Positions 1 to 10,217 of a DNA stretch of 64,000 nt are shown piece by piece; the stretch's first letter is position 1; each line of letters starts with the position of its first letter. The translations under genes were made by a program, and so were the position numbers. Source of the stretch: Euclidia mi. Lineage: Eukaryota > Arthropoda > Insecta > Lepidoptera > Erebidae. The notes beneath the pieces are model-generated. The model was not told the origin of the DNA and searched no databases. It saw nothing but the letters and a program-made list of their open reading frames with translations. The DNA lies in the NCBI GenBank assembly GCA_944739405.2, contig OX123190.2:23968807-24032806 (forward strand). The letters run 5' to 3'.

Positions 1-606
1 TTCCACCTGCCTTGAGCAGCTCCGTCGTAATTCCATCTTCCCCGGGGCTTTTTCATTTTTAAACTGCCTCAGGGCCACCACTATTTCGTCTTGTCTGACG
101 TCTGGCAACTCTTCCGTGAAGTGGCGGGTTAAAATGGCTTTTGGATCCTCGGATACGTGTTGGGGACGGTGCGCTTTCAAGGTGTAGAGGTTGCCGTAGA
201 AGCTCCGAACCTCCGCAAGAATCTCCGGCCTAGAAATGGCAACTTTCTCGTCTGACGTGGTCAGCTTCGTCAGATGACTTCGATCTAAATGCTGAGTAAA
301 AACTTTCGACCCCCGATTTCGCTCGATCGCATCTTGTATAGAGCTTGTATTGGAGCTACGGAGGTCGCGTCTTACCAGCTTGAAGATCTTTTTATTTAGA
401 TCTGACGAAGTGCCTGCCGGGTTTTCTCGTCGCGTCTCTATTAGCTGCAGAGATTCTCGTGAAAGTTGAGATCTCCTGCCAGTGTGATGCGTCTTAAAGA
501 GTTTCGTCCCCTCATCGTGGAGGATTTCCACCACTTTATCGAGTTTCTGGTCCGTATCAGCGTCTATTGCGGTTTCCAAGGCAGCGAATCGGTTTTCAAG
601 TTTTAG
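1..606 (-). pseudogene. RTE-type LINE fragment, EN-RT linker and start of RT (runs off left edge)
   Basis: The minus strand is open from about 606 to the window edge, with an in-frame TAG just upstream and no usable start. The translation is the charged, helical linker seen between endonuclease and reverse transcriptase in RTE-like non-LTR elements. It ends in the conserved block KAPGEDGITTELLKAGG, which leads into the first RT motifs. The element would copy itself by target-primed reverse transcription. Only the middle of ORF2 is visible; the catalytic YxDD region would lie beyond the left edge. No stop or frameshift occurs in the visible 200 codons, so this could be a young copy or a 5'-truncated one. 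The RTE assignment rests on motif resemblance only. Confidence 0.75.
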
Positions 607-1235
607 CTAGAATGTTTCAGATCCAACCACGGATTGGAGGAAATTTGGGTTCCCCATGTTACTCGTGCTTTGATCAAAAGAAAAATAATGATTATTTTAA
701 TAATATTATAAATGTGAAAGTTAGGATGTTTAGGTATTATTCAATAACGTCAGAATAGCTGAATATAGCCGGATAAAATACATTGCCTTCTTGTGTTCGA
801 TATTGAGCAAAACGGCAAAACCAATAGTAAAATTATTAATATCTATTATAAAAAAAAATACTAGATTCGCATGCAAAATCAACATTTTTTAAACATTCGA
901 TGTAGCCATGACCTTGTTCATCTAAGTTAGTATCAAGATTTTCGGATGAGTTCAAATTATATTGACGGTTATTCGATGTCTCACCCTGTGTAACTATACA
1001 TTTTCGAATATAATCTAGTCTTTTCTGTAGTATCATTCTGAAATAATGAATATGAAACTGAAGATCATAGACAGAATTAGACAAACTTCTATCTAAATTA
1101 AATAGTTGTAAATAGAACATCGTAGTTTTTACGTTTGATACATTAACATCAACTAAAATTCAAATGAACACAGACACATTTTGTAATCATTCTTGTATAA
1201 GACACAACTTATGGTGAATAAAGTAGCAAACAAAA
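607..1235. other. AT-rich spacer with one small open frame
   Basis: No recognised gene or repeat family. A 94-codon minus-strand frame (836-1120) is listed separately. The rest is AT-rich with short A/T runs. Confidence 0.5.
836..1120 (-). CDS. hypothetical 94-residue open frame
   Basis: I do not recognise this frame. It starts MFYLQLFNLDRS and has a mixed, fairly hydrophilic composition without low complexity (for example QKRLDYIRKC and an Asp/Glu-rich centre), which is more protein-like than most chance frames in this AT-rich sequence. No domain, signal peptide or membrane segment is evident. It could be a terminal exon of a host gene, a remnant of an unknown element, or chance. Nothing around it supports expression. 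Confidence 0.15.
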   Translation of the reverse strand: MFYLQLFNLDRSLSNSVYDLQFHIHYFRMILQKRLDYIRKCIVTQGETSNNRQYNLNSSENLDTNLDEQGHGYIECLKNVDFACESSIFFYNRY

Positions 1236-1489
1236 AAATTGGTTGCCTGTAAAGTCGGTATACGGGCGAAAGTTTTACGTGACAACGACTTTGAGTGGTA
1301 AAATAATTTTAATGTGAATATTCATTCGTATAGTAGGAAGAAGGATGAAAGACGCGTGCCTTTCACTTTTTATGTCTGTCTCTCTCGCTCTTAGGCGGGA
1401 CGCGTGCCTCTCACTCGCTCTCATTGTGAGCGCATAACGTGACCGGAGCGTAACGCAGTTTCTTGAAGTGTCACCCGGCAAACCAATTT
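1236..1489. repeat. MITE-like dispersed repeat
   Basis: The segment begins AAATTGGTTGCC and ends with the near-inverse GGCAAACCAATTT, giving short imperfect terminal inverted repeats about 250 bp apart. The interior carries two direct copies of a GACGCGTGCC(T)CTCACT block (about 1353 and 1398). A CGTTGTCACGT motif lies just outside the right end and its inverse just inside the left. It resembles repeats common in lepidopteran introns, but the superfamily is not clear. Confidence 0.45.
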
Positions 1490-3299
1490 ATAAGACGTTG
1501 TCACGTCAAAAATACACAAAACTTTTAATAGATCCTAGGCACAACTCAAAATAATACTTTGTTCATTTAAATGCGGGGTACACTAAGCCTTACGTTATAG
1601 TGAAGAATACAGTTTAATTTCGTGTTATAACTCTGTTCTAAATAGGATTTGGAAAATAAAATACTTACTCAAAGAAAAATACAGCAAGAAATCACAATAA
1701 TACACTTTTTTTCTTATGGTAAAACCGAATCTATGTATCATTAATAGATAATACTCTGTTTCAAATAACAGCACAGGTCAAACTAGTTCAAGGACAGGAG
1801 CAACACTGAACGTGTCGTTCTTCCTTTTTCTAGCGAAACAAAAATACCGAGAAGGATATAGTTGCAACTTTCGTAATTGGTTCATTCAAGGTGAAAGCGA
1901 TTTTCGACCTAATTTAAAAGGTAGAACGTACTTTTTTTAGTCGAACTGTATTATTAAGTCAGTTAGTGCCAAATTTTGACATGATACTGTACTCTTCCGG
2001 ACAAGCGGCATGTACTGCAGAAGTTACTATTATACAAGGTATGTATTACACCGATAGATTATGTATTAATTCCTGTTCGGTATTAAATTTATTTCGGTGT
2101 CCTTCCATTTATTTAAAACAATAACGCTATCAGCGCTGCCAACGCTATCTGCGTGAACATTTTTGCCCTGTGATGAAAAGTTGTTGTCAATATTTAAATC
2201 GAACAATAGGACGTTTTCTATATACAGTACTCATATAAAGTAACATAAGGAAAAATGAAAAGTTTGCCCGCGGAAACGTCACCGATACAAGAATTGAAGC
2301 AAATGGAAAATCTTTGTCGAACCCGATAAAAATAAAATTAAAAGCGTTTTGAATTTAGATGACATCGCGCTGATGTATGTTTTTATTGAAGTTAAATGAG
2401 AAAGCGATGAGGGTCTGACACATCCACACATGATTTGTGATACACACGCCTGCTATCGTCTGATAATAAACATTTACGACCACTGCAAATCCGGCAGATA
2501 CCGGATGAATGTTTCCAAATAATTCGCATACCACAGTATTTTATCATAACATCGCGCTATGTGAAATATGTACAAGCTTTCCCCTATATTGCTTCCCTTC
2601 CAGCTTACAAAATAAATGAAGTTGTTACATAATAGAATGAAGTTGTTTACGAAAGTTTCATTTTAAAATTGCATTCAACAAACTTTGTGCTTTAATCCGT
2701 TCAGGGACAAACTCAAAGCAGCTTTCGGTGGGCTTTACTCTGTCGGGCACCGCATGCGGATTTTGTCGGACAGTTGCAAGTAGCGCACCCTGTACATAGA
2801 TTAATGTGTGACGCATACCACATGACGCTTGACGTTCCGGCCACTTTGTAGTTTTGATTTTATGATTTCATGGGCGAGGCCGCGTGAGCTCGGTTAACCC
2901 AATTTATGTCTTTGAATACTGCCGAATAAAATGGTGTTTCATTTTAATATGGCGTTGGTATTTCGAGCGGTGCGTTCTTGTTTGTGTATACAGTTCTATA
3001 GTTACGTTTCTGGTAAAATACTTCAGGCATTTATGCTTGTTATTATATTGAAGCCGATATTACTGAAAGTAGTAACGGAAATATTTTTCTGGATACTTCC
3101 AATCAGATATTGAAAGGCCGCGTAATAGTTTTATTGTGTACGCGGTATTGGTTGGACACATGGTACTTGAAATAATTTCGGTGCCTCATAGAATCCTCGT
3201 CTCGGAGCAAAGGTTAGCTCGTATCTGTTGTAGTAAACAAGCATAGGTATGTTCATCGGAAACCTATCTGATAAAACAGTATTATGTCGTTACAATATT
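1490..3299. other. unassigned DNA, no gene seen
   Basis: About 1.8 kb without a convincing reading frame. Short frames such as 2931-3113 look like chance. No terminal repeats, tRNA-like boxes or microsatellite tails were recognised. If Gypsy-1 were complete its RT and integrase should lie here on the minus strand; they do not. Confidence 0.5.
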
Positions 3300-4541
3300 T
3301 TATATTCTTTTTTTTACAGCGATCTGTTTTTTTATCAGGCCAATAAGCAGTAGGTTTGGCATTATTATGGTACGTGTACTGGAATACGGCCAGTGCCGCA
3401 CCATATTCTAATGTAATGTGCTCTTATCGCAACACATCCTGGGGCATTCTTAGGTTTAATCGACGTTTGTTCAGATTGTTGTCCATAAGCGGTTGGGCCA
3501 GTATATTTGGGTGGTTTACAATTCTGTCTCTGTAGGACTTAGTTTGTTTAGTTATTCCCTCTCTGATTGTAGGCATTGTCGTCGTTGATCGTTGTGCAGT
3601 TGTTCTTTCGTCACAAACTATGGGGCACCAGTTACCATGCGCAACATTTTGTTCTGAAATCGTTGTTTGATTTCTATGTTTGAGTGTGAGGCTGTACCCC
3701 ATAGTTGTATGCCGTACGTCCACACTGGTTTAAGGATGGCTTAGTATAACAAAAGTTTATTTGCCATTGATAACTGGGATTTACTACCAATGAGCCAGTA
3801 TAGTTTTCTCAGACGCAATCCAAGCTGCTTTCTCTTGGCAAAAATATGTTTCTGCCAAGTTAAACGTTTATCAAGGTACAGCCCAAGATACCGCACGTGG
3901 CCTGCCTGTGGGACTTCTGCATTGTTCAACTTGACTGGTGGACAGTGCTCTCTCCTAAGAGTAAAAGTAACGTTAAGTGATTTGCTTTCGTTAGCTTTGA
4001 TGCGCCACTTTTTCAGCCAGTCTGCTAGGTTATCTAATCCTTCTTGCAGTAGTTTAGCTGCGTTTCTGGCTATGTGTGGCCAGAATGGCTGTATCGTCAG
4101 CAAAAGTGCCCCTGGTGATTTTAACGCTAGTAGGCAGATCTGAGGTGTAGAGCAGATAGAGGATTGGACCAATTAGCCTCCCCTGTGGGACACCCGCTGT
4201 GATTGGGCAAATATTTTTCATGTCATCTCGACATTGAACCATAAAAAAGCAATTGGTTAAAAAGGCTTTGATCATACAAAAAAGATGGTGGGGCTTGGAT
4301 ATTTTAATTTTGTAGAGTAAACCCTCGTGCCAGACTCGGTCGAAGGCTTGTGAGATATCCAAGAAGACGGCTACACAGTATTTTTTGGCTTCGTAAGCTT
4401 TTAATATTTCGACAGTAAGTCTGTGGACCTGCTCAATGGTAGCGTGCTTGTGACGAAATCCAAACTGATGGTCAGGAATCAAGTGCTTTGCTCTTATGAT
4501 TGGTAGCATGCGAGTTAGTAGCAGCGACTCGTAAACTTTTA
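3300..4541 (-). pseudogene. Jockey-type LINE, 5'-truncated RT fragment
   Basis: Three minus-strand frames together cover the C-terminal part of a Jockey-clade ORF2. The first (to about 4060) holds RT motifs including DHQFGFRHKHATIEQVHR, FLDISQAFDRVWH, AGVPQGRLIGPILY and the catalytic FADDTAIL. The second (4172-3741) holds the thumb-side YLGLYLDKRLTWQKH block. The third (3723-3424) holds the C-terminal NHPNILAQPLM region. Frameshifts lie near 4070 and 3730, so no working RT can be made. A T-run near 3310 may be the reverse complement of its poly(A) tail. The 5' boundary falls inside Gypsy-1 protease sequence, and the reading frame happens to run across the joint. Confidence 0.85.
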
Positions 4542-4885
4542 CCTTCAGTACACAATTAGCTATAAGCAGGTTTTTCATAGGATTTTGGTCTAATATAAAG
4601 CCTTCATCGACTTTTGGATTCGAGACACTGCATTCTATTACTGTTTCGCATCTAGCAGGTATTACACAAACAGGTTTGTTGAAATGAAGTTTGAATGCTG
4701 ACTTATTCAGTAACAAGCATTGTTTGGGGTAGTCAATATTACCGTTCATTGAATCAAAAATATCGCTGCCGATTATACCGTCATAGGGTAGATCAACGCC
4801 TTCAACTACGTGAAAATTATGTTTTAATGACCCGAATTCTATAGGGATATAACCTAGTGTAGACTTAGTACCCGAGGAGTCAATA
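4542..4885 (-). pseudogene. Gypsy-1 protease, C-terminal part
   Basis: This continues the Gypsy-1 aspartic protease on the far side of the LINE-A insertion. The visible blocks are SSGTKSTLGYIPIEF, the flap/core region and GIIGSDIFDS, the second conserved protease motif (hydrophobic-Gly-Ser/Asn-Asp), followed by a typical protease-RT linker. Its reading frame matches the N-terminal part at 9542-9690 if one copy of the 7-bp duplication and the LINE are removed. Near 4542 it runs directly into Jockey RT sequence in the same frame. Confidence 0.75.
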
Positions 4886-4905
4886 GATAGATAGATAGAT
4901 AGATA
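4886..4905 (-). repeat. (TATC)n 3' tail of LINE-A
   Basis: About five GATA units on the plus strand (TATC on the coding strand) directly join the LINE 3' end to the target duplication GTCAATA, marking the end at which reverse transcription began. Confidence 0.85.
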
Positions 4906-5365
4906 ATACACTTTATTGTACACCAAAATAAAATCGTACAGTAGGTACATTGGTAAATTAACTAATATCTATGTACAATCGGCGGCCTTATCGCTAGATG
5001 CGATCTCTGCCAGGCAACCTTAGGATGGACAGAAATAATGTAAGCAGTCATTGTGTGGTGGTGGTGTAGTTAAATAATGAAATAAAGAAAACCAAAACAT
5101 AGTATTAAATAAAAATATATACATTTACCAACCATATATATTATATACCTACTTATATATAATACATATATACACAAATTATTATTATTATACATAATAT
5201 ATATATGTATATATATATACAAATACTTATAATATATAGGACATACTAAGTATATTTGTACCAATAAAAATAAAAACATAAAAATACCATATCATACAAA
5301 GACTAGATGTTATATAGCAAGACATTACATTCAGTATAGTCATTATTTTGTTTGCATTTTTGATG

Positions 5366-8138
5366 TTAGATGGAGAGGTAATGCTTTTTTAACATTCCTT
5401 TAAATATGTTTAGAGATTTTGTGCTTCGAATCTCTACTGGCAATGCATTCCACAGGCGCACAGCCTGAACAGAAAAGGATTTGTCAAAGTAATTTGTAGA
5501 ATACATTGGCATTTCCAGCGTCAAATCCCTGGACGACCTCAAGGACCTTACATGTGTGTCATTAATGAACTTAAAACGTTCTTTGAGGTAAGAGGGGGTA
5601 CTAGGATTAAACAGGACATTGTATAATAATGTAAGAATGTGAGTATTCCTGCGAAGACGAATTGGCAGCCACTTGAGCCTGAGGCGAAATTCTGAAACGT
5701 GATCATATTTGCGAAGTCCAAATATAAATCTTATGCAAAAATTTTGGAGACGCTCAAGTTTGTCTAGCTGCTCTTCGTTGGGGTCAAGATAGCTGACATC
5801 AGCGTAGTCAAGTATAGGCAGAAGCAGAGATTCCGCAAGCGCAATTTTAGTGGCAGTCGGAAGGAAGTTGCGTAACCTACGCAATGAACCTGCAGATGCA
5901 AATAGTTTGCGACTAGTTTCCTGCAACTGTGGTCCCCAAGACAAGGTTTCGTCAAAATAGATCCCGAGATTTTTTACTGATTTGCTGAAAGATAGATCTT
6001 TTCGATCAAAAGTTATTCGCGGAAGATCGGGCCAACTAATTTTTGAGACCATTCTGGAGCTACCTATAATGATCAGTTGGGATTTATCGGGATTTACTAA
6101 GAGTCCATATTTCTTGGTCCATTCACAGATCCGCGCCAAGTCGGTGATAATAGTTGTACAAGCTTCTGCTAACTTATTTAAGGGAGCTTGCGTGTAGATC
6201 TGCAGATCATCTGCGTAAAGGTGGTAGGAAGAAAGTAATTGGTTTGAGATAGAATTAATGAATATTGCGAAGAGTAACGGAGATAGCACGCCACCCTGTG
6301 GCACACCAGCATTCGTGTTAGACCATGAGGAATACGAGTCTTCGATGCGTATACGCTGCCGGCGACCAAACAGGTAACTATGAAACCAGTCAATTGCCGC
6401 TGGAGATATGTTAAGAGAGCGCAAGATGCCAAGTAGGATATGGAAATCTACGGTGTTAAAAGCATTGCTAAAATCGAGTAAGGACAAGACCGTAAGATTC
6501 CCATAATCCATACCTCGCCTAATGTCATCAGTTACATGAACCAATGCAGTAACGATACTGTGGCCGGGGCGAAAACCAGATTGATAGGGATTCAAGAGCG
6601 AATTTTTACGAAGGAAAGAACTGAGTTGGGTGTGTATTAGACGTTCAAAGACCTTTGACAGGAAGGGTAGTATGGATATGGGACGATAATCTGCAAAGGA
6701 ACAAGGCTTAGATTTCTTAGGCAAGGGGATAATGAGTGCCTCTTTCCACGCAGATGGAAATATGCCACGGACAACGGAATGGTTAAGGAGAGACTGGAAG
6801 AATTTCATCTAGGATAGGAAGGATCATTTTGCGGCTAATACAGTAATTACCGACTGCATTGGATGTAGCTGCCAGTATACTCTTCTTAACATCACAGGCG
6901 GCAAATTGCGAGAAGACAAAAGGAGAATAATTTGGGGTTGGTAAGGAAGAAAGATGTTGTAAAGTATATCTTTTCATATTGCCATCGAAATTGGACGAAG
7001 TAGTGAAATGTATGTTGATTGAATCAAGGTTGACGTTATTCGGAATGGGTTGATGTCGTGTCTTACCAACTCCCAGAGTTCTTAGAAATTGCCAGACTTT
7101 AGCTGGATCACCATTTTCAACGGATTTATGAATATGTTGGCTTTGCGCTTTCCTACACACCTTGTTGCAGTGATTTCTGATCTCAACGTATTTTTCTTGG
7201 TTTAGTGGTGTAGGCCTAAGCTTAATTTTGCCTTGGCTGCAGATTTTTTTGCCATGATTTTTTTGATGTCCTCATTTAGCCAAGGTGCTGGTAAATGTTT
7301 TAGTTTAATAGCACGGATTGGAGCGTGCACATCATATAATTTAACGAGGTTACTTGTTAAAAAATGGACTTTCATGTCGACACAGTCTGAAGAATAAAGT
7401 GGATCCCAGTCAATATTGGCGGCATCTTCCCGCAGTTTGTCATGATCCATGACAGACTATCGTCGGCTTTGCTTTGGATGGACGAATCTTGTATGACACA
7501 AAAATGAGGTCATGGTAAGAAAATGCATCCGCTGTGCATTGACCATGCCTATGAACGAAATGAAGGGAAGAAACCAGAATAAGGTCAAGAAGAGAAGGAG
7601 AAGTATTAGGGAAGTGATGTGTTGCATTTAAGTTTAAAATTGACAGATTGCAGGTCTCTGCAGCACGTCGGAAAGCAGCAGTACGAGAATCCTGTTTAAG
7701 GAGGCAGGTGTTGAAGTCTCCCATTGTGAGTGTGTGATCATATGCAGGAATTAGGTTTTCCAATATTTGCTCAAAGGAATTAAAAAAGTTAACACGACTA
7801 GACGGAAAATAATATACACCTAAAAGTACTTTTATGTGGTGAAGTTCTACTTCCAAAAAGAGATGCTCGCCTGAGTTTGACGGTGGCGGCTGTGGTGAAA
7901 TAGTGACTGTGCGATAAGGAATATGGTGACGTAAATATATGGCAACACCGCCCCCACCGCCGAACTGGCGATCATTTCTAATAAGATTAAAACCTGGAAG
8001 TGAATAAGTCACTGATGGAAGGCAAGGTTTCAGCCAAGATTCTGAAACTAAAATGGCATGAATATTTTGGCAGTCTAAGTTGGCCAGCATGTCGGGGAGG
8101 AAGGTATCGGCATCGCTATGTGAGTCTGAATCCGACAT
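5366..8138 (-). pseudogene. LINE-A ORF2: AP endonuclease and reverse transcriptase, frameshifted
   Basis: The endonuclease part (8138-7440) shows SESWLKP, RNDRQFGGGGGVAIYLR, TMGDFNTC and, near its end, FSYHDLIFV, where many AP endonucleases have SDH. Linker and RT follow in 7450-7202, 7160-6783 and an unbroken 480-codon stretch, 6808-5366. RT blocks include FADYRPISILPFLSKVFERL, YQSGFRPGHS, LLDFSNAFNTVD, AGVPQGGVLSPLLFAIF and the catalytic YADDLQIY, followed by a C-terminal region without an obvious RNase H. Frameshifts lie near 7445, 7225 and 6810. The enzyme would nick DNA and copy its own RNA at the nick in the nucleus. As it stands the ORF cannot give a full-length product. Confidence 0.85.
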
Positions 8139-8639
8139 TTATACTTATAAATAATATATAATAAATAAAATAAACTAAATATATCAATAATAATAAAAAT
8201 ATCTATATATATATATCAATCACGTGAAGCTACACTTATAGTATCCACCCGCCAGTTGCGCATTGACCAAGATATCATCAATTAAAAAAGTAACAATATT
8301 AAACTAACAAATAATTAATAACAAAAAGGGGTATGTAAGAGACAAAATATTTCGACAAAGTTAAAAGAGACATTAAAAATTAAAGATTATAAAATAATAT
8401 ATAGTCATCTAAAAACACACCTATTCAAACAAGGTAGTAAAAACAGAACGTATTATGAATTGACATAACTGACAGCTATGACAGAAGGTGACAGTAACGA
8501 TTTGTTTATGTTTATTGTTGGTTTGCGGTACACGAAAAATAAAATGAAAAATATAAAACGGTAGTGAAGGTGCATTCAATACATACTGAAATGAAATAAA
8601 ATTACCTACAGTTATGTACGTGATGAAGATCGGCAAACC

Positions 8640-9434
8640 CTACTTCTTCAAAGCTGCAGCTCTTTTGGCCTTAGTTGTGGTTGGTTTAGTGATCGACTTC
8701 TCCGCGTCCATGACTTCCACGAGCTTTATCTTATTTAGATCGCTTATAGAGGTTATGCGATATCGCTTACCGTCGGGGCCCTGGATGTGAATAAAGCCCT
8801 CTGTCGTCCAGCACTTCGCAACGCCGAACTTCGCCCGGGCAGCCATAAATGCGTCGTGTCGCGAACGGGTTAGGAACTCGGACAAAGTGATTCCCGTTCT
8901 TTTGAGTGTTGTCTTTGCGAACCATATACTGTCCCGCACTACAACAGACTCAAACTTAATCAGAATGGGCCTTGCCTTGTCGGTGGTAGTCTGGCGTCCC
9001 ATCCTATGACAACGACGGACGTCCTCAGCCGCGAAGGAGTCAATTTTGAGACGCTGTTTGACAACATCCGCCACGAGCCGGACTGTATCTTCATCTTTAC
9101 GCTCCTCCACCCCATGAAGCAGCAGCATCTTCCGGCGACTCCGCATCCCAATCTTGTCCACCTCACGGCCGACGACATCAAGCTGCTGAGAGAAGGACTT
9201 CAAGGTCTGCAGTACAAAGGTCTTGAATGAGGCGAACTCATCAGCCAAACTCCCAGCACTCTGTGTCGATTTCTTTTGGAGGTCAGCCTCAAACTTTGCC
9301 ATCCGTTCCTCAAAATAGGACTGCATATCAATGATACTGGATACTTTGAATGCTTCCATGGTGTGTGTTTTGTGAAAATGTGTTAGTTTCAGGAGATAAT
9401 GCTTGACTGGTAGGTGATTACTGTTAGCTTTCAC
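8640..9434 (-). CDS. LINE-A ORF1: putative nucleic-acid-binding ORF1p
   Basis: An intact frame of 264 codons. The likelier start is the later Met of MEAFKVSSIID (about 9359), giving about 239 residues. An N-terminal helix with probable coiled-coil character is followed by a compact domain (RRKMLLLHGVEERKDED, DVRRCHRMGRQ, PILIKFES) like the RRM-type core of L1/CR1 ORF1 proteins, and a basic tail ending TKAKRAAALKK. Such proteins bind the element RNA and act as chaperones in the RNP. It lies about 500 bp upstream of ORF2 on the same strand. Being intact while ORF2 is broken suggests a fairly recent insertion. Function is inferred from layout and motif style, not from a search. Confidence 0.65.
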   Translation of the reverse strand: MKANSNHLPVKHYLLKLTHFHKTHTMEAFKVSSIIDMQSYFEERMAKFEADLQKKSTQSAGSLADEFASFKTFVLQTLKSFSQQLDVVGREVDKIGMRSRRKMLLLHGVEERKDEDTVRLVADVVKQRLKIDSFAAEDVRRCHRMGRQTTTDKARPILIKFESVVVRDSIWFAKTTLKRTGITLSEFLTRSRHDAFMAARAKFGVAKCWTTEGFIHIQGPDGKRYRITSISDLNKIKLVEVMDAEKSITKPTTTKAKRAAALKK

Positions 9435-9541
9435 TTCTATACATTAAAATTTATATATAATTGTAATAAAATAATTAATTAAAATTTTCTTAACAAGCAA
9501 ATTTAAATACAACTTATTCTCCCAACTACCCACCAAAAAGT

Positions 9542-10207
9542 GTCAATACCTTTAAAGTTAATAATGGATTTAGTTATTTCAGGCATCATTTCAATACAGA
9601 GCTTTGATATAAGGCTGAACGACGCACCTGTGTCGACTAGTAAGGATAACGGCTTCGAGGATACAGAGGTAAGTATTTTTATATATGGTAAGAATTTACG
9701 GGAAATGTTTGTTGTGTAGGTATAGATTTGAGGATCTTGAATCGATTCCGAAGTAATTTTATTTTCTACAATATCATTATTATTTGAATTATTATTTGAA
9801 TTACTAATTTTAATTTTTTTCAGGAATGGGGCTCGAACTTGTAACGGATTGTTGACCCGAAAGGTTCATGGTTAACGAAGAATTATTTCTATTCAAAGGA
9901 TATAGTAAGAATTTAGCATTAAAATTGTCATGCGTGGCGTCATCATCATGGCGTGTCCTTGTTGCGGATGCCGTTGACTTTGGATTTAGTAAGTATTTAG
10001 AGTAATTGTTTATTTTATCAACATTTCTAGGATATAGCAAGGATTTAGTACTAGAATAGTCATGGCATAGCCTTGTCACGGTTCGCATTGACCTTGGATT
10101 TGGTAAGTACTTATTATCTAAGGAATTAGAATTAATATTTTGGATATAGCTAGCAAAGTCGGATTTTGGGATGCGGTGGCCCGAACGACACCAACGCGGG
10201 CCTCGAT
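9542..10207 (-). pseudogene. Gypsy-1 pol N-terminus and protease active site
   Basis: After the gag stop (10208-10210) the -1 frame is open: it reads CRSGHRIPKSDF, then an Asn/Ser/Lys-rich linker, then joins a frame beginning MRTVTRLCHDY. A frameshift near 9835 moves it into the frame that holds the protease active site LLVDTGASFSLI (DTG at 9626-9634). Aspartic proteases of this kind dimerise and cleave Gag-Pol in the particle. The domain is cut by LINE-A at GTCAATA after INFKGID and resumes at 4878. Confidence 0.75.
9897..10170. repeat. degenerate tandem repeat in Gypsy-1 gag-pol junction region
   Basis: Units start at about 9897, 10029 and 10141 with (A)GGATATAG(T/C)AAG(A/G)ATTTAG, giving a period of roughly 110-130 bp and about two and a bit copies. 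Each also carries a GTCATG...GTCCTTG or GCCTTGTCACGG block and a TTGGATTT(A/G)GTAAGTA block. The repeat stays open in the pol frame, so the encoded linker is itself repetitive. Confidence 0.55.
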
Positions 10208-10217
10208 TTAGTTTAAA
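10178..10217 (-). promoter_or_regulatory. Gypsy-1 gag-pol -1 ribosomal frameshift signal
   Basis: On the minus strand the gag frame ends TCT TTA AAC TAA. T TTA AAC (10217-10211) is a canonical slippery heptamer, phased X XXY YYZ with respect to gag and directly followed by the stop. After an 8-nt spacer comes a hairpin of six G-C pairs, GGCCCG (10202-10197) with CGGGCC (10183-10178), and a 13-nt loop. Slipping back one base enters the open pol frame. Heptamer, spacing and stem all match known retroviral-type signals. Confidence 0.7.

Larger units (their letters stand above)
4886..9541 (-). mobile_element. LINE-A: near full-length two-ORF non-LTR retrotransposon
   Basis: The minus-strand element is bounded by the 7-bp duplication GTCAATA (4879-4885 and 9542-9548) and lies inside the Gypsy-1 protease. 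From 5' to 3': short leader, ORF1 (9434-8640), spacer, ORF2 with AP endonuclease and RT (8138-5366), an AT-rich 3' UTR, the terminal block GGTGTACAATAAAGTG, and a (TATC)n tail. A (TATC)-type tail rather than poly(A) fits the CR1/Rex1/Daphne assemblage, but the clade call is tentative. ORF2 has at least three frameshifts. A second 3' end of this family begins at 63904. Confidence 0.85.
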
